A DNA stretch of 64,000 bases from Corynebacterium marinum DSM 44953 (GCF_000835165.1 NZ_CP007790.1:372001-436000), one strand, 5' to 3'. Counted from the first letter of the stretch, positions 19,190 to 29,299 are shown. Notes: generated by a model not told the origin, from the sequence alone. Numbers and translations are program-made.

Positions 19190-20874
19190 GCCCCCGTCTG
19201 CTTCCGCACGTCACGCTCGGCCGTCTCCACGGCCTCCCGCAGCCGGGCGGCGGTGGTGCCGCCGGTGAGCCGGGCGGTGACGGCGTCATAACGCGCGCGC
19301 TCCCCGGCGAGCAGGGCGTGGATGCGCGTGTCCAGATCCTCCCGGGCCTGCCTGGCCATGCGGCGGACGGTGTCCTCGCCGAAGATCGTCTCCAGCAGCT
19401 TCTGGCCCATGACCGCGGAGCCGCCCGCGATGGCGATCTCCCCGCCCGTCAGCCCGGCGGTGGAGGCGAACACCACCAGCATGAGCGCCACCGTGATCAC
19501 GTTCAGGCCCAGGGACATGATGCGGGCGCGTTTGCGCTTGTCGCCGGCGGTCTCCTGGATGGATTCCACCAGCCCGGCCTGCCACTGCCGGACCAGCTCC
19601 GCGGCCTGCCCGTTGATGTCCGCGTCGGCGTGGGCGAGGGCGGGGTCGGAGGAGGCGCGCAGCTCGGGGGCCGCCGAACCCAGATGCGACCAGGATCGGG
19701 TGGCGGCGGTCTCCGCTGCGTCGACGACCACGGCGTGCAGGCCCGCCTCGATCTCCGTCTCCATCTCGCGGACCGGCGCGGGACGCCCGGTGAAGAAACT
19801 GCCGATGCGGTCCACCGCCATGGAGTACCAGCGCTCGATGGAACGGAACGCGTCCGAGGTGCCCACGAAGTCCTGCCAGCGCTGCAGCACCTCCTGGCGG
19901 AGTAGGTTGCCGTCGCTGGTGGCGTCGATGACCTGGTCCCGGGCGCGGAGGTAATTGCCGTCGAAGGTCTCGCCCAGCTGGGCGCCGAACTCCTCCTGCC
20001 GCTGGCGTTCCACGGCGAGCCGCTCCACCCGCTCGGCGACACTGCCCAGCGCGCCCTGCACCGTCTTGGCCGCCATGGAACGGCGGGCCGCCGCGTCCTC
20101 CGCCAGCCGTTGCAGGTGCCCGCGCAGCGGCGCGACGAGCTCCTCCGGCAGCAGACCCTCCACCTGCCCGTGGTCCGGGACCGTGAACAGGGTGGCCTGC
20201 CCGAGGCCGGCCTCGGCCATCATGCGGCGCAGGTCGTCCGGCACGGTCGCCAGGGCGTCCTCGTCCACCCGGTTGAGCACCACGATCACCTCGATGTCGC
20301 GCCCGGCCGCGTCGTGCAGGAAGTTCCACACCAGCTGGTCGGCGTAGCGGGAGGGCGTGGTGACGAAGACCCACAGGTCGGCCGCGGCCAGCAGCTGGGA
20401 GGCCAGCGCACGGTTGCGGTCGTCGATGGAGTCGAAGTCGGGGGCGTCAAGAAGCGCCAGCCCCGGGCTGACCGCCTCGGAGGCGACGGTGCGCAGGGAC
20501 GTCGCCGACGGGTTCGCGCCCGCCTCGCCCTGCTCGCGGGCCAGGCCGGGCAGCACGTGGCCGGAGTTGAACCACTCGGAGTCCCCCGGGTTGGCCACCA
20601 GCACCGGCTGGCGGGTCGTCGGCCGGATGACGCCCGACGTGGAGACCTGCCTGCCCACGATGGCGTTGACCAGCGTCGATTTGCCGCTGCCCGTCGAACC
20701 GCCGACCACGGCCAGCAGCGGGGCGTCAATGTTGGCCAGGCGCGGCAGGATGTAGTCGTCGATCTGGTCCGCCACCGCCTCCGCTTCGGCCGCGGCGGAA
20801 GGACTCATGGCGAACTCCGTCGCCGCCACCGCGTCGCGCAGCCCGGCCACCGAATCCAGGGTTGTCTCGATCAC
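19186..20874 (-). CDS. Membrane-associated dynamin-like GTPase (first of pair)
   Basis: A GTPase of about 562 residues with GGSTGSGKST at residues 58-67, DAPDFDS and LNRVDE (G4). A long helical middle region is followed by a hydrophobic hairpin near the C-terminus (LNVITVALMLVVFASTAG). The start is uncertain. I chose GTG 20874; GTG 20892 would add six residues, and neither has a well-spaced ribosome site. It is translationally coupled to the second GTPase. The two genes separate the S10 and spc ribosomal clusters on the opposite strand. Confidence 0.83.
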   Translation of the reverse strand: MIETTLDSVAGLRDAVAATEFAMSPSAAAEAEAVADQIDDYILPRLANIDAPLLAVVGGSTGSGKSTLVNAIVGRQVSTSGVIRPTTRQPVLVANPGDSEWFNSGHVLPGLAREQGEAGANPSATSLRTVASEAVSPGLALLDAPDFDSIDDRNRALASQLLAAADLWVFVTTPSRYADQLVWNFLHDAAGRDIEVIVVLNRVDEDALATVPDDLRRMMAEAGLGQATLFTVPDHGQVEGLLPEELVAPLRGHLQRLAEDAAARRSMAAKTVQGALGSVAERVERLAVERQRQEEFGAQLGETFDGNYLRARDQVIDATSDGNLLRQEVLQRWQDFVGTSDAFRSIERWYSMAVDRIGSFFTGRPAPVREMETEIEAGLHAVVVDAAETAATRSWSHLGSAAPELRASSDPALAHADADINGQAAELVRQWQAGLVESIQETAGDKRKRARIMSLGLNVITVALMLVVFASTAGLTGGEIAIAGGSAVMGQKLLETIFGEDTVRRMARQAREDLDTRIHALLAGERARYDAVTARLTGGTTAARLREAVETAERDVRKQTGA

Positions 20875-21120
20875 TTCTCCATTGTCACACACCCCGTCGG
20901 GGAGACTTCGGCATTTGGATTCCAACCTGCGGATATGGTTGACTGTTCGAGTTGACCATGCTGGTCGGTGGTGCGGTTTGTTTTCCGGGCCCCCGCCGAG
21001 ACCCTTCGACCGCCCCTCGGGGCTGGTTCGTCGCTGAGCGTGGGAAGCGAGTAGTACATAGACCAGGTGCGTACAGGCCGGAAATCTGACGCACATCAAT
21101 CCAGGTCAAGGAGACCCATC

Positions 21121-21489
21121 GTGATCCAGCAGGAATCGCGTCTCAAGATCGCCGATAACACCGGTGCACGGGAAATTCTGTGCATCCGCGTGCTCGGCGG
21201 ATCCGGACGACGTTTTGCTGGCATTGGCGACACCATCGTCGCCACTGTCAAGGAAGCCGCCCCCGGCGGCAACGTGAAGGCCGGCGAAGTTGTCAAGGCC
21301 GTTATCGTCCGCGCCAAGAAGGAGACCCGTCGCACCGACGGCTCCTACATCCGTTTCGATGAGAACGCAGCCGTCCTCATCAAGACCGACAACGAGCCCC
21401 GCGGCACCCGCATCTTCGGCCCTGTCGCACGTGAACTGCGCGACAAGAAGTTCATGAAGATCGTGTCGCTTGCACCGGAGGTGATCTAG
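21121..21489 (+). CDS. rplN: 50S ribosomal protein L14
   Basis: Intersubunit-bridge protein. The GTG at 21121, after an AAGGAG ribosome site, gives the normal 122 residues ([20 protein letters not shown]). A longer in-frame opening from 21067 would add a spurious extension. It opens the spc cluster on the far side of the GTPase pair, so the 246 bases from 20875 should contain its promoter. TAGTAC/TACATA around 21052-21060 is a weak candidate. Confidence 0.97.
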   Translation: MIQQESRLKIADNTGAREILCIRVLGGSGRRFAGIGDTIVATVKEAAPGGNVKAGEVVKAVIVRAKKETRRTDGSYIRFDENAAVLIKTDNEPRGTRIFGPVARELRDKKFMKIVSLAPEVI

Positions 21490-21804
21490 TTGAAGATTCA
21501 CAAGGGCGATATGGTCCTCGTCATCTCTGGCCCCGATAAGGGCGTCAAGGGCAAGGTCATCCAGGCGTTCCCGAAGACCGAGAAGGTCCTCGTCGAAGGC
21601 GTCAACCGCATCAAGAAGCACGTCGCCGACTCCTCCCAGGAGCGTGGCGCACAGTCCGGCGGCATCGTCACCCAGGAGGCACCGATCCACGTCTCCAACG
21701 TGATGGCCCTCGACTCGGACGGGACCCCGACCCGCGTCGGCTACCGCTTCGACGAGAACGGCAAGAAGGTTCGCACCTCGCGTCGTAACGGGAAGGACAT
21801 CTAA
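21490..21804 (+). CDS. rplX: 50S ribosomal protein L24
   Basis: Assembly initiator of the 50S subunit. It begins at a rare TTG placed directly after the rplN stop, giving 104 residues with [20 protein letters not shown] and the KOW-type motif. No other start fits the family N-terminus, and the rplN tail supplies the ribosome site (GGAGGTG). Confidence 0.96.
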   Translation: MKIHKGDMVLVISGPDKGVKGKVIQAFPKTEKVLVEGVNRIKKHVADSSQERGAQSGGIVTQEAPIHVSNVMALDSDGTPTRVGYRFDENGKKVRTSRRNGKDI

Positions 21805-21806
21805 GC

Positions 21807-22361
21807 ATGAGCGAGAACTACACCCCGCGTCTGAAGACCCGCTACCGCGAGGAAATCCGCACCAAGCTCAACGAAGAGCTCGGCCTCGACAACGTCATGC
21901 AGATCCCCGGCGTGACCAAGGTCGTCGTCAACATGGGCGTCGGCGACGCCGCCCGTGACTCCAAGCTGATCAACGGCGCCCTCGAGGACCTGACCCTGAT
22001 CACCGGTCAGAAGCCGCAGCTGCGCCGCGCCAAGACCTCCATCGCGAACTTCAAGCTCCGCGAAGGCATGCCGATCGGCGCGCGCGTCACCCTGCGAGGC
22101 GACCGCATGTGGGAGTTCCTGGACCGTCTGCTGACCGTGGCCCTGCCGCGTATCCGCGACTTCCGTGGCCTCTCCGACCAGCAGTTCGACGGCCACGGCA
22201 ACTACACCTTCGGCCTCAACGAGCAGACCATGTTCTACGAGATCGACGTCGACAAGATCGACCGCCAGCGTGGTATGGACATCACCGTCGTCACCACCGC
22301 GGCTAACAACGACGAGGGTCGTGCCCTGCTCCGCGAGCTCGGCTTCCCCTTCAAGAAGTAG
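21807..22361 (+). CDS. rplE: 50S ribosomal protein L5
   Basis: Binds 5S rRNA in the central protuberance. The 184-residue product contains [31 protein letters not shown] and [10 protein letters not shown]. It is followed by a terminator rather than by rpsN, the usual next gene of the spc operon. Confidence 0.97.
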   Translation: MSENYTPRLKTRYREEIRTKLNEELGLDNVMQIPGVTKVVVNMGVGDAARDSKLINGALEDLTLITGQKPQLRRAKTSIANFKLREGMPIGARVTLRGDRMWEFLDRLLTVALPRIRDFRGLSDQQFDGHGNYTFGLNEQTMFYEIDVDKIDRQRGMDITVVTTAANNDEGRALLRELGFPFKK

Positions 22362-22376
22362 TCCGCTACTTCTCGT

Positions 22377-22418
22377 TGCTTAGCGACGCCCCCTGCGACC
22401 TCCGGGTCACAGGGGGCG
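22377..22418 (+). terminator. Operon-end element and terminator after rplE
   Basis: TGCTTAGCGACGCC (22377-22390) runs into a perfect 9-bp stem, CGCCCCCTG (22387-22395) with CAGGGGGCG (22410-22418). Only a short T run follows. It divides the spc cluster into rplN-rplX-rplE and rpsH onwards. Confidence 0.7.
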
Positions 22419-22531
22419 TTCGTGATTCACGGCCCGGCCTGGACCCTACTTTTCTGGTTGAACCCTGCGCCGCAGCGAGGGGCGCAACCAGAAAGGTGGG
22501 GGCTGCGGGTGCGGCCCCGGAGCAAAGCGGC

Positions 22532-22537
22532 TATAGT
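22532..22537 (+). promoter_or_regulatory. Candidate -10 for the rpsH-rplO transcript
   Basis: TATAGT is one base from the TATAAT consensus and is the best -10 hexamer between the rplE terminator and rpsH. The -35 position 17 bases upstream (GTGCGG) is poor. Confidence 0.45.
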
Positions 22538-22803
22538 CGGTGATTTTGTTCTGGGAACGCCAGGGGGTAGCCTGGACCGCTGGACCTGTGCTCCCTCCTG
22601 TGAGGGCGGCCGAAGTCCTTTCCGAGAACTGAACATCCAACTTTGTTGCAGGCCCCCCGCCGACACTGGCGACCGAGTGGAAAGTGGCAGCGAGCGCCCC
22701 GGACTACTGAGTCCGAGGGAGCGTCAAGTGGCCCGACGGAACACCCGGTACACGCCCCGGTGGGTAGGGAACCGCAACAAGAAAGGTAATACGGTCACCA
22801 CAT

Positions 22804-23202
22804 ATGACCATGACTGACCCCATTGCCGACATGCTGTCGCGCGTGCGCAACGCAAACCATGCGCACCACGACATCGTGTCGATGCCCTCTTCCAAGCTGA
22901 AGATCAACATTGCGGAGATCCTCAAGCAGGAGGGCTACATCGCTGAATACACCGTCGAGGACGCCCGGGTCGGCAAGACCCTGTCCCTCGAACTGAAGTA
23001 CAGCCCGACCCGCGTCCGCTCCATCGCTGGTGTGCGCCGCGTCTCCAAGCCGGGTCTGCGCGTGTACGCCAAGTCCACCGAACTGCCGAAGGTGCTCGGC
23101 GGCCTGGGCGTGGCCATCATCTCCACGTCCCAGGGTCTGCTGACCGACCGCCAGGCAACCGAGAAGGGCGTAGGCGGAGAAGTCCTCGCCTACGTCTGGT
23201 AA
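22804..23202 (+). CDS. rpsH: 30S ribosomal protein S8
   Basis: Core 16S rRNA binder; S8 autoregulates the spc operon in E. coli. The 132-residue product begins [20 protein letters not shown] and ends in the GGEVLAYVW tail. An AGAAAGG ribosome site lies upstream. Confidence 0.98.
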   Translation: MTMTDPIADMLSRVRNANHAHHDIVSMPSSKLKINIAEILKQEGYIAEYTVEDARVGKTLSLELKYSPTRVRSIAGVRRVSKPGLRVYAKSTELPKVLGGLGVAIISTSQGLLTDRQATEKGVGGEVLAYVW

Positions 23203-23217
23203 GGGAGGAATAGCAAC

Positions 23218-23754
23218 ATGTCGCGTATCGGCAAGAATCCGATTACCATTCCCTCCGGCGTCACCGCCACGGTGAACGGTCAGAACATCGAGGTCAAGGG
23301 CCCCAAGGGTACCCTGAACTTCGACGTCCCGGCACCGATTTCGGTCGCCGTCGAGGAAAACCAGATCGTTGTCTCCCGTCCGGACGACAACCGTCAGAAC
23401 CGCGCACTCCACGGTCTGTCCCGCTCGCTCGTCAACAACCTGGTTGTCGGCGTCACCGAGGGCTACACCACCAAGATGGAGATCTTCGGCGTGGGTTACC
23501 GCGTCCAGGCCAAGGGCAAGAACCTCGAGTTCGCCCTCGGCTACTCTCACCCGGTTCTGATCGAGGCTCCGGAAGGCATCACCTTCGCGGTCGACGGCAA
23601 CACGAAGCTCTCCATCACGGGAATTGACAAGCAGCAGGTCGGGCAGATCGCCGCAAACATCCGTCGTCTGCGGAAGGACGATCCCTATAAGGGTAAGGGC
23701 ATCCGCTACGAGGGTGAGCAGGTCCGCCGCAAGGTCGGAAAGACGGGTAAGTAA
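23218..23754 (+). CDS. rplF: 50S ribosomal protein L6
   Basis: Two-domain protein near the GTPase-associated centre. The 178 residues include [15 protein letters not shown] and the C-terminal block [18 protein letters not shown]. It is preceded by AGGGAGG and followed two bases later by rplR. Confidence 0.98.
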   Translation: MSRIGKNPITIPSGVTATVNGQNIEVKGPKGTLNFDVPAPISVAVEENQIVVSRPDDNRQNRALHGLSRSLVNNLVVGVTEGYTTKMEIFGVGYRVQAKGKNLEFALGYSHPVLIEAPEGITFAVDGNTKLSITGIDKQQVGQIAANIRRLRKDDPYKGKGIRYEGEQVRRKVGKTGK

Positions 23755-23756
23755 GC

Positions 23757-24161
23757 ATGAGTAACACTGCAGAGAACACCAAGCGCACGCCGGTGGGCAA
23801 GGATATTTCCACCCGCCGCCGCACCGCTCGCGCACGTCGCCATTTCCGTATCCGCAAGACCCTGCGTGGCACCGCCGAGGCGCCGCGTCTGGTCGTGCAC
23901 CGCACCTCCCGCCACCTGCACGTTCAGGTCATCGACGACCTGGCCGGCCACACCCTGGCTGCCGCCTCCAGCATGGAGCCGGAGATCCGCTCCATCGAGG
24001 GCGACAAGAAGGCCAAGGGCGCCAAGGTCGGCGAGCTCATTGCTGAGCGCGCCAAGGCCGCAGGCATCGAGCAGGTCGTCTTCGACCGTGGAGGTTACAA
24101 GTACCACGGCCGCGTCGCCGCTCTGGCCGACGCCGCTCGTGAAGGTGGTCTGAAGTTCTAA
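23757..24161 (+). CDS. rplR: 50S ribosomal protein L18
   Basis: 5S rRNA-binding protein. The product has 134 residues with [38 protein letters not shown] and [20 protein letters not shown]. The N-terminal 15 residues are longer than in E. coli, as is common in actinobacteria. Confidence 0.97.
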   Translation: MSNTAENTKRTPVGKDISTRRRTARARRHFRIRKTLRGTAEAPRLVVHRTSRHLHVQVIDDLAGHTLAAASSMEPEIRSIEGDKKAKGAKVGELIAERAKAAGIEQVVFDRGGYKYHGRVAALADAAREGGLKF

Positions 24162-24201
24162 TGACCATCGCAATCAAGAACATCAACGGAAGGATCGCGT
24201 A

Positions 24202-24849
24202 ATGCCGGGACGTGAACGGCGTGACGGCGGACGCACCGCCGACAGCAGCACCACCACCACCAACGACCGCAACGAGCGCAAGGGCGGCAACCGCCGCGAG
24301 CGCGACGATCGTCGCAACCAGCAGCAGGACGACCGCAACCAGTACATCGAGCGTGTCGTCACCATCAACCGAGTCTCCAAGGTCGTCAAGGGTGGTCGTC
24401 GCTTCAGCTTCACCGCCCTCGTGATCGTGGGCGACGGCCAGGGCATGGTCGGCGTCGGCTACGGCAAGGCCAAGGAAGTTCCGGCCGCTATCCAGAAGGG
24501 TTCGGAGGAAGCTCGCAAGAACTTCTTCCGCGTCCCGATGGTCGGTGGCACCATCACCCACCCGGTCCAGGGTGAGGCCGCAGCGGGCATCGTCATGCTC
24601 CGCCCGGCCGCTCCCGGTACCGGTGTCATCGCCGGTGGCGCAGCCCGCCCGGTGCTCGAGTGCGCCGGTGTCCAGGACATCCTGTCGAAGTCTCTCGGCT
24701 CCGACAACGCCATCAACGTCGTCCACGCCACCGTGGCCGGCCTGAAGCAGCTGGTCCGCCCCGAGGAGGTCGCCGCACGTCGCGGTAAGACCCTCGAGGA
24801 GGTCGCCCCGGCCCGTATGCTGCGCGCCCGCGCAGGTCAGGAGGCGTAA
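24202..24849 (+). CDS. rpsE: 30S ribosomal protein S5
   Basis: Decoding-fidelity protein. The 215-residue product has a long, charged, low-complexity N-terminal extension of about 50 residues (Arg, Asp, Asn, Thr). The core follows: [20 protein letters not shown] and [16 protein letters not shown]. Such extensions are usual in actinobacteria. It is in series with rpmD and rplO. Confidence 0.97.
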   Translation: MPGRERRDGGRTADSSTTTTNDRNERKGGNRRERDDRRNQQQDDRNQYIERVVTINRVSKVVKGGRRFSFTALVIVGDGQGMVGVGYGKAKEVPAAIQKGSEEARKNFFRVPMVGGTITHPVQGEAAAGIVMLRPAAPGTGVIAGGAARPVLECAGVQDILSKSLGSDNAINVVHATVAGLKQLVRPEEVAARRGKTLEEVAPARMLRARAGQEA

Positions 24850-24852
24850 CAC

Positions 24853-25038
24853 ATGGCACTCAAGGTTACCCAGGTCAAGGGACTGGCCGGCACCAAGCCG
24901 AAGCACCGCGAGAACATGAAGACCCTCGGTCTTCGCCGTATCCGCCACTCCGTGGTTCTCCAGGACACCCCCGCCGTGCGTGGCATGATCCACGCCGTGC
25001 GTCACCTGGTCACCGTCGAAGAAGTGGCAGGGGAGTAG
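24853..25038 (+). CDS. rpmD: 50S ribosomal protein L30
   Basis: Small 61-residue protein with [20 protein letters not shown] and [20 protein letters not shown]. Length and motifs are normal. It lies three bases after rpsE and six bases before rplO. Confidence 0.97.
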   Translation: MALKVTQVKGLAGTKPKHRENMKTLGLRRIRHSVVLQDTPAVRGMIHAVRHLVTVEEVAGE

Positions 25039-25044
25039 GTAAAC

Positions 25045-25494
25045 ATGAGCGAAATCATCAAGCTCCACGATCTGCGTCCGGCTAAGGGCGCGAACAAGCC
25101 GAAGCGCCGCGTTGGTCGCGGCGAAGGCGGCAAGGGCGGCAAGACCGCCGGCCGCGGCACCAAGGGCACCCACGCCCGCAACAAGGTGTCGGCATCATTC
25201 GAGGGCGGCCAGATGCCGCTGCAGATGCGCCTCCCGAAGCTCAAGGGCTTCAAGAACCCGAACAAGGTCGTCTTCCAGGTCGTCAACGTCTCCGACCTCG
25301 AGATCGCCTTCCCGAACGGTGGCGACGTCACCGTGGCCGACATCGTCGCAGCGGGCCTCGTGCGCCCGAAGCAGCCGGTGAAGGTCCTGGGCAACGGAGA
25401 CCTCGGCGTCAAGCTGAACGTCACCGCCGACAAGTTCTCCCGTTCTGCCGTCGAGAAGATCGAGGCAGCCGGCGGAACCGTCACCGAGGCCTAA
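25045..25494 (+). CDS. rplO: 50S ribosomal protein L15
   Basis: Late-assembly core protein. The product has 149 residues with [20 protein letters not shown] and the Gly-rich [14 protein letters not shown] stretch. A strong inverted repeat after it indicates that most transcripts end before secY. Confidence 0.97.
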   Translation: MSEIIKLHDLRPAKGANKPKRRVGRGEGGKGGKTAGRGTKGTHARNKVSASFEGGQMPLQMRLPKLKGFKNPNKVVFQVVNVSDLEIAFPNGGDVTVADIVAAGLVRPKQPVKVLGNGDLGVKLNVTADKFSRSAVEKIEAAGGTVTEA

Positions 25495-25518
25495 ACCAGG
25501 CTTCTGACCTCCGCGTCA

Positions 25519-25566
25519 CACCTCAACCCCCGTCCACCGGTTCGCCGGCGGCCGGGGGTTGAGGTG
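25519..25566 (+). terminator. Terminator between rplO and secY
   Basis: CACCTCAACCCCCG (25519-25532) and CGGGGGTTGAGGTG (25553-25566) form a perfect 14-bp stem. The T-tract is poor, but stem length and position support termination of the rpsH-rplO transcript. Confidence 0.75.
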
Positions 25567-25646
25567 ATTCAGGGGTCCGCCGGCAACCGCGCGGCCCGCC
25601 GGAAACCTGCGGGGCGAGCCTTGAAGCGGTCGGTAACGCAGTGCAC

Positions 25647-25655
25647 TGCTAGTAT
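25647..25655 (+). promoter_or_regulatory. Candidate extended -10 promoter of secY
   Basis: TGCTAGTAT has the TG-N-TANNAT form of an extended -10 element. It lies 71 bases before the secY start and after the rplO terminator. No good -35 is present. Confidence 0.45.
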
Positions 25656-25725
25656 GGTCAAGTCAATCGTGTCAATTCCCGCGCCCCCGCATTTCCATGC
25701 CGGGGGAGTGAGGCCAGGAGGCTTC

Positions 25726-27048
25726 GTGTCCGCCATTATCCAGGCATTCAAGGACGTCGACCTGCGTAAGAAGATCATCTTCACAGTGCTGATGGTGATC
25801 CTCTATCGCGTGGGTGCGCAGATCCCGTCGCCGGGCGTCGACTATGCGTCGATCAGTGGTCGACTTCGTGAACTCACCCAGGAGCAGGGCAGCGTCTACT
25901 CGCTGATCAACCTGTTCTCGGGAGGTGCGCTGCTGCAGCTGTCGATCTTCGCCATCGGCATCATGCCGTACATCACGGCGTCGATCATCGTGCAGCTGCT
26001 CACCGTCGTCATTCCGCACTTCGAGGAGCTGAAGAAGGAGGGGCAGTCGGGGCAGGCGAAGATGACGCAGTACACCCGCTACCTCACCCTCGCCCTCGCT
26101 CTGCTGCAGGCCTCGGGCATCGTCGCCCTGGCGGACCGCCAGCAGCTGCTGGGCCAGGGCATCGAGGTCCTCAACGCGGACCGCACGCTGTGGGACCTGG
26201 TCATGCTCGTGGTGGTGATGTCCGCCGGCGCCATGCTCGTGATGTGGATCGGTGAGCTCATCACGGAGAAGGGCATCGGCAACGGCATGTCCCTGCTCAT
26301 CTTCGCCGGCATCGCCACCCGCCTGCCCACCGACGGCACCAGCATCCTCCAGTCCTCCGGCGGAGTCGTCTTCGCCGTGGTGGTGGCCGCCGTCATCATC
26401 CTGGTGGTCGGCGTGGTGTTCGTGGAGCAGGGGCAGCGCCGCATCCCGGTGCAGTACGCCAAGCGGATGGTCGGGCGTCGCCAGTACGGCGGTACCTCCA
26501 CCTACCTGCCGCTCAAGGTCAACCAGGCCGGCGTCATCCCGGTCATCTTCGCGTCCTCGTTGATCTACATGCCGGTTCTCATCACGGAGATCTTCAACTC
26601 CGGTTCCGTCGAGGTCGCGGACAACTGGTGGCAGCGCAACGTCATCCAGTATCTGATGACGCCGGCGTCCTGGCAGTACATCGTCCTGTACTTCATCCTC
26701 ATCATCTTCTTCTCCTACTTCTACGTGTCGGTTCAGTACGATCCGCAGGAGCAGGCGGATAACATGAAGAAGTACGGCGGCTTCATCCCGGGCATCCGCC
26801 CGGGCAGGCCGACCGCGGAGTACCTCGGTTTCGTCATGAACCGTCTGCTCTTCGTCGGCGCCGCCTACCTCGGCATCATCGCCGTGCTGCCGAACATCGC
26901 GCTCGACCTGGGCGTGGGTAACACCAGCGCAGGCATGACCGCCTTCGGCGGCACGGCCATCCTGATTATGGTGTCGGTCGCCCTGACAACCGTGAAGCAG
27001 ATTGAATCCCAGCTTCTCCAAAGCAACTACGAAGGACTCCTCAAATGA
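25726..27048 (+). CDS. secY: Preprotein translocase subunit SecY
   Basis: Channel subunit of the Sec translocon, with ten predicted membrane segments. The GTG at 25726, behind CCAGGAGG, gives 440 residues beginning [20 protein letters not shown]. An in-frame opening from 25564 would add an unlikely N-terminus and start inside the terminator. Signatures include [15 protein letters not shown] and the cytoplasmic loop [13 protein letters not shown]. It overlaps adk by four bases. Confidence 0.97.
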   Translation: MSAIIQAFKDVDLRKKIIFTVLMVILYRVGAQIPSPGVDYASISGRLRELTQEQGSVYSLINLFSGGALLQLSIFAIGIMPYITASIIVQLLTVVIPHFEELKKEGQSGQAKMTQYTRYLTLALALLQASGIVALADRQQLLGQGIEVLNADRTLWDLVMLVVVMSAGAMLVMWIGELITEKGIGNGMSLLIFAGIATRLPTDGTSILQSSGGVVFAVVVAAVIILVVGVVFVEQGQRRIPVQYAKRMVGRRQYGGTSTYLPLKVNQAGVIPVIFASSLIYMPVLITEIFNSGSVEVADNWWQRNVIQYLMTPASWQYIVLYFILIIFFSYFYVSVQYDPQEQADNMKKYGGFIPGIRPGRPTAEYLGFVMNRLLFVGAAYLGIIAVLPNIALDLGVGNTSAGMTAFGGTAILIMVSVALTTVKQIESQLLQSNYEGLLK

Positions 27049-27590
27049 GACTTGTACTCCTCGGACCCCCCGGTGCAGGCAAGGGCACCCAGGCCGTCAT
27101 CCTCTCCGAGAAGCTGGGCGTGCCCCACATCTCCACCGGCGACCTCTTCCGCGCGAACATCGGCGAGGGTACCCCGCTGGGTGTGGAAGCCAAGCAGTAC
27201 ATCGACGCCGGCAAGCTCGTGCCCACCGACGTCACCGCACGCATGGTGGAGTCCCGTCTCGGAGAGGCCGACGCAGCCGACGGTTTCCTGCTCGACGGTT
27301 TCCCCCGCACGGTGGAGCAGGCCGAGATTCTCAAGGACCTGCTCGCCGCTGAGGGACATGAGCTCGACGGCGTGCTGAACTTCCAGATCGCCGAGGACGT
27401 CGTGGTCGAGCGCATGCTCTCCCGCGGCCGCGCCGACGACAACGAGGAGACCATCCGCACCCGTCTCGGCGTCTACCGCGACGAGACCGCCCCGCTCATC
27501 GAGCACTACGGCGACAAGATCATCACCATCGAGGCTGAGGGCGAGGTCGAGGAGATCAACGACCGCGCCATGCAGGCCCTGGGCAAGTAG
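27045..27590 (+). CDS. adk: Adenylate kinase
   Basis: Interconverts ATP plus AMP with two ADP. The 181-residue protein has the P-loop GPPGAGKGT at residues 7-15, the AMP-binding DGFPRT block and LSRGRADD. At 181 residues it is the short form, with a reduced lid and no zinc-binding insertion, as in other corynebacteria and mycobacteria. The ATG overlaps the secY stop, so the two are coupled. Confidence 0.97.
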   Translation: MRLVLLGPPGAGKGTQAVILSEKLGVPHISTGDLFRANIGEGTPLGVEAKQYIDAGKLVPTDVTARMVESRLGEADAADGFLLDGFPRTVEQAEILKDLLAAEGHELDGVLNFQIAEDVVVERMLSRGRADDNEETIRTRLGVYRDETAPLIEHYGDKIITIEAEGEVEEINDRAMQALGK

Positions 27591-27608
27591 TCGCCCCGCC
27601 CGACCATG

Positions 27609-27645
27609 AGGGCCGCGCTCCGGAGGACAACCGGACCGCGGCCCT
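27609..27645 (+). terminator. Terminator after adk
   Basis: AGGGCCGCG (27609-27617) and CGCGGCCCT (27637-27645) form a perfect 9-bp stem that extends inward through TCCGG/CCGGA. A pyrimidine run with T residues follows. It lies between adk and map, so map may have its own promoter or be expressed by read-through. Confidence 0.7.
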
Positions 27646-27674
27646 TCCCCCTTTCCCCCTCAGGAGCAGACAAC

Positions 27675-28469
27675 ATGGGATTCCGATCCAAGAAGCGCGA
27701 CATCCCGGCGAAGACACCGGGTGAACTCGACGCCATGCAGGCCGCCGGCGAGATCGTCGGCCGAGCGCTGCAGGCCGTGCGGGCGGCCGCCGCCCCCGGG
27801 GTGAGCACTCTCGAGCTCGACGCCGTCGCAGAAACCGTGATCCGCGAGGCGGGGGCGGTGCCCAGCTTCCTCGGGTACCAGGGGTTCCCGGGCTCCATCT
27901 GCGCCTCGGTCAACGACGTCATCGTGCACGGCATCCCCTCGGCCGAGCAGGTGCTCGAGGACGGCGATTTCATCTCGATCGACTGCGGGGCGACCCTCGA
28001 CGGATGGGTGGGGGACTCGGCGTGGTCCTTCGGGGTCGGCGAGATCGACGAGGACGTCGACAAGCTCAACCGTGCCACGGAGTGGGTGCTGGCCGAAGGG
28101 CTGAAGGCGATGGTGCCGGGCAACCGGCTCACCGATGTCTCCCACGCTTTGGAGACGGCCACCCGCCGGGCCGAGGAGAAGTTCGGGGTGAAACTGGGCA
28201 TCGTCGACGGCTACGGCGGGCACGGCATCGGCCGGGCCATGCATGAGGATCCCTATCTGGCCAACGAGGGCCGCCCCGGGCGCGGGCCGCGCATCCAGGC
28301 TGGTTCAGTGCTCGCCATCGAGCCGATGCTCACGCTGGGCACCACGGATTCCGCGCTGCTCGACGACGACTGGACGGTGGTCACCCTCGACGGTTCCTAT
28401 GCGGCGCACTGGGAGCACACCGTCGCGGCCACCGAGGACGGGCCCCGCATCCTCACCCCCCGGAAATGA
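27675..28469 (+). CDS. map: Type I methionine aminopeptidase
   Basis: Removes the initiator methionine from new proteins. The ATG at 27675 follows a CAGGAG site and gives 264 residues; an earlier in-frame ATG at 27606 would run through the terminator. Metal ligands are visible: two Asp in [17 protein letters not shown], the His in GYGGHGIG, and Glu in LAIEPML and WEHTVA. It keeps the usual secY-adk-map order. Confidence 0.96.
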   Translation: MGFRSKKRDIPAKTPGELDAMQAAGEIVGRALQAVRAAAAPGVSTLELDAVAETVIREAGAVPSFLGYQGFPGSICASVNDVIVHGIPSAEQVLEDGDFISIDCGATLDGWVGDSAWSFGVGEIDEDVDKLNRATEWVLAEGLKAMVPGNRLTDVSHALETATRRAEEKFGVKLGIVDGYGGHGIGRAMHEDPYLANEGRPGRGPRIQAGSVLAIEPMLTLGTTDSALLDDDWTVVTLDGSYAAHWEHTVAATEDGPRILTPRK

Positions 28470-28518
28470 GATCAGCCCCACATTCGTGTCTGGTTCGGTG
28501 CAGCGACAAGTCAGGGCT

Positions 28519-28524
28519 TATACT
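28519..28524 (+). promoter_or_regulatory. -10 element of the L,D-transpeptidase gene
   Basis: TATACT ends seven bases before the ATG at 28532. There is no Shine-Dalgarno sequence between them, so the mRNA is probably leaderless. The -35 is weak (TTCGGT at 28494-28499, 19-base spacer). Confidence 0.55.
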
Positions 28525-28531
28525 CCAGGGC

Positions 28532-29245
28532 ATGCGTGCACTCTCCCGCCCTATCACCGGCCTCCTCGCGTCCCTCGCCACCGCCGCAACCCTGCTGGTT
28601 GCCCCGGCCGCGGCCCAGGCGCAGCCCGTCATCCCGCAGTCATCCTCCGACCTGCCGGCTGCCGTCGGATCCTCGGACGCCGACCTGCGCGACTCCGCGT
28701 GGAACACCCGCGGCCAGCTGCACCAGCAGACCTCGGTGCTGCACCCGCAGGCCGCCAACGCCGTGCTCGGCGCCTACGACACCGCCGTCGAGACCGTCTT
28801 CCCGGGCCTGATCGGCGAGCGCACCGAGGCTGCCCGCCCGAAGCCCGCCCCGGTGCAGGCCCCCGCGGCCGCTCCCGCCCAGGTCCCGGCCGCGAGCACT
28901 CCCTGCCCGGCGGACGCCCGGGTCTGCGTCGACATCGACGGCCGGAAGACCTGGCTGCAGCGTAACGGCCAGATCACCTACGGCCCCGTCAACCACGCAC
29001 CGGGCAAGCCGGGCCAGGAGACCCCGCGCGGCACCTTCTACGTCAACCGCAAGGTCAAGGACGAGATCTCCTACGAGTTCAACAACGCGCCGATGCCCTA
29101 CGCCGTGTACTTCACCTACAACGGCCACGCCTTCCACCAGGGCAACCTCGGCTACGAGTCCGCCGGCTGCGTCCGCCTCGAGCACGCCGCCGCCGTGACC
29201 TACTTCAATGAGCTGCAGATCAACGACAAGGTCTTCATCTACTAG
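28532..29245 (+). CDS. Secreted L,D-transpeptidase (YkuD domain)
   Basis: Peptidoglycan 3-3 cross-linking enzyme acting outside the membrane. The 237-residue product begins with a signal peptide (MRALSRPITGLLASLATAAT, cleavage expected after AQA at residue 30), then a Pro/Ala-rich linker. The YkuD catalytic domain starts near residue 130. H199, H202 and SAGCVR with C213 and R215 form the active-site motif. An upstream in-frame extension from 28466 would overlap map and bury the signal peptide, so ATG 28532 is preferred. Confidence 0.93.
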   Translation: MRALSRPITGLLASLATAATLLVAPAAAQAQPVIPQSSSDLPAAVGSSDADLRDSAWNTRGQLHQQTSVLHPQAANAVLGAYDTAVETVFPGLIGERTEAARPKPAPVQAPAAAPAQVPAASTPCPADARVCVDIDGRKTWLQRNGQITYGPVNHAPGKPGQETPRGTFYVNRKVKDEISYEFNNAPMPYAVYFTYNGHAFHQGNLGYESAGCVRLEHAAAVTYFNELQINDKVFIY

Positions 29246-29271
29246 GCCTTCATCCGGCCGCCTCCCGGGGG

Positions 29272-29299
29272 CGTCGGAAGCCGGGGGAGCTTTCCGACG
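29272..29299 (+). terminator. Hairpin after the L,D-transpeptidase gene
   Basis: CGTCGGAA (29272-29279) and TTCCGACG (29292-29299) form a perfect 8-bp stem with a 12-base loop, 26 bases after the stop. A T-rich stretch follows about 10 bases later. Confidence 0.5.

Larger units (their letters stand above)
22362..22803 (+). other. rplE-rpsH intergenic region with structured leader
   Basis: In this 442-base gap the rplE terminator is followed by a 10-bp inverted repeat, TTTCTGGTTG (22451-22460) with CAACCAGAAA (22485-22494). A strong -10-like TATAGT lies at 22532-22537, but no good -35 goes with it. From there a leader of about 260 bases reaches rpsH. The open frame that crosses it has no recognisable product. 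rpsN is missing from its usual place. Confidence 0.55.

Noticed and set aside
22422..22817. Open frame of 131 codons in the rplE-rpsH gap
   Set aside because: It contains the inverted repeat and the likely -10, has no ribosome site or homology, and runs into rpsH out of frame. It is better read as leader RNA.
28466..28531. Upstream start for the L,D-transpeptidase
   Set aside because: It would place 22 residues ahead of the signal peptide and overlap the end of map. The -10 at 28519 supports ATG 28532.
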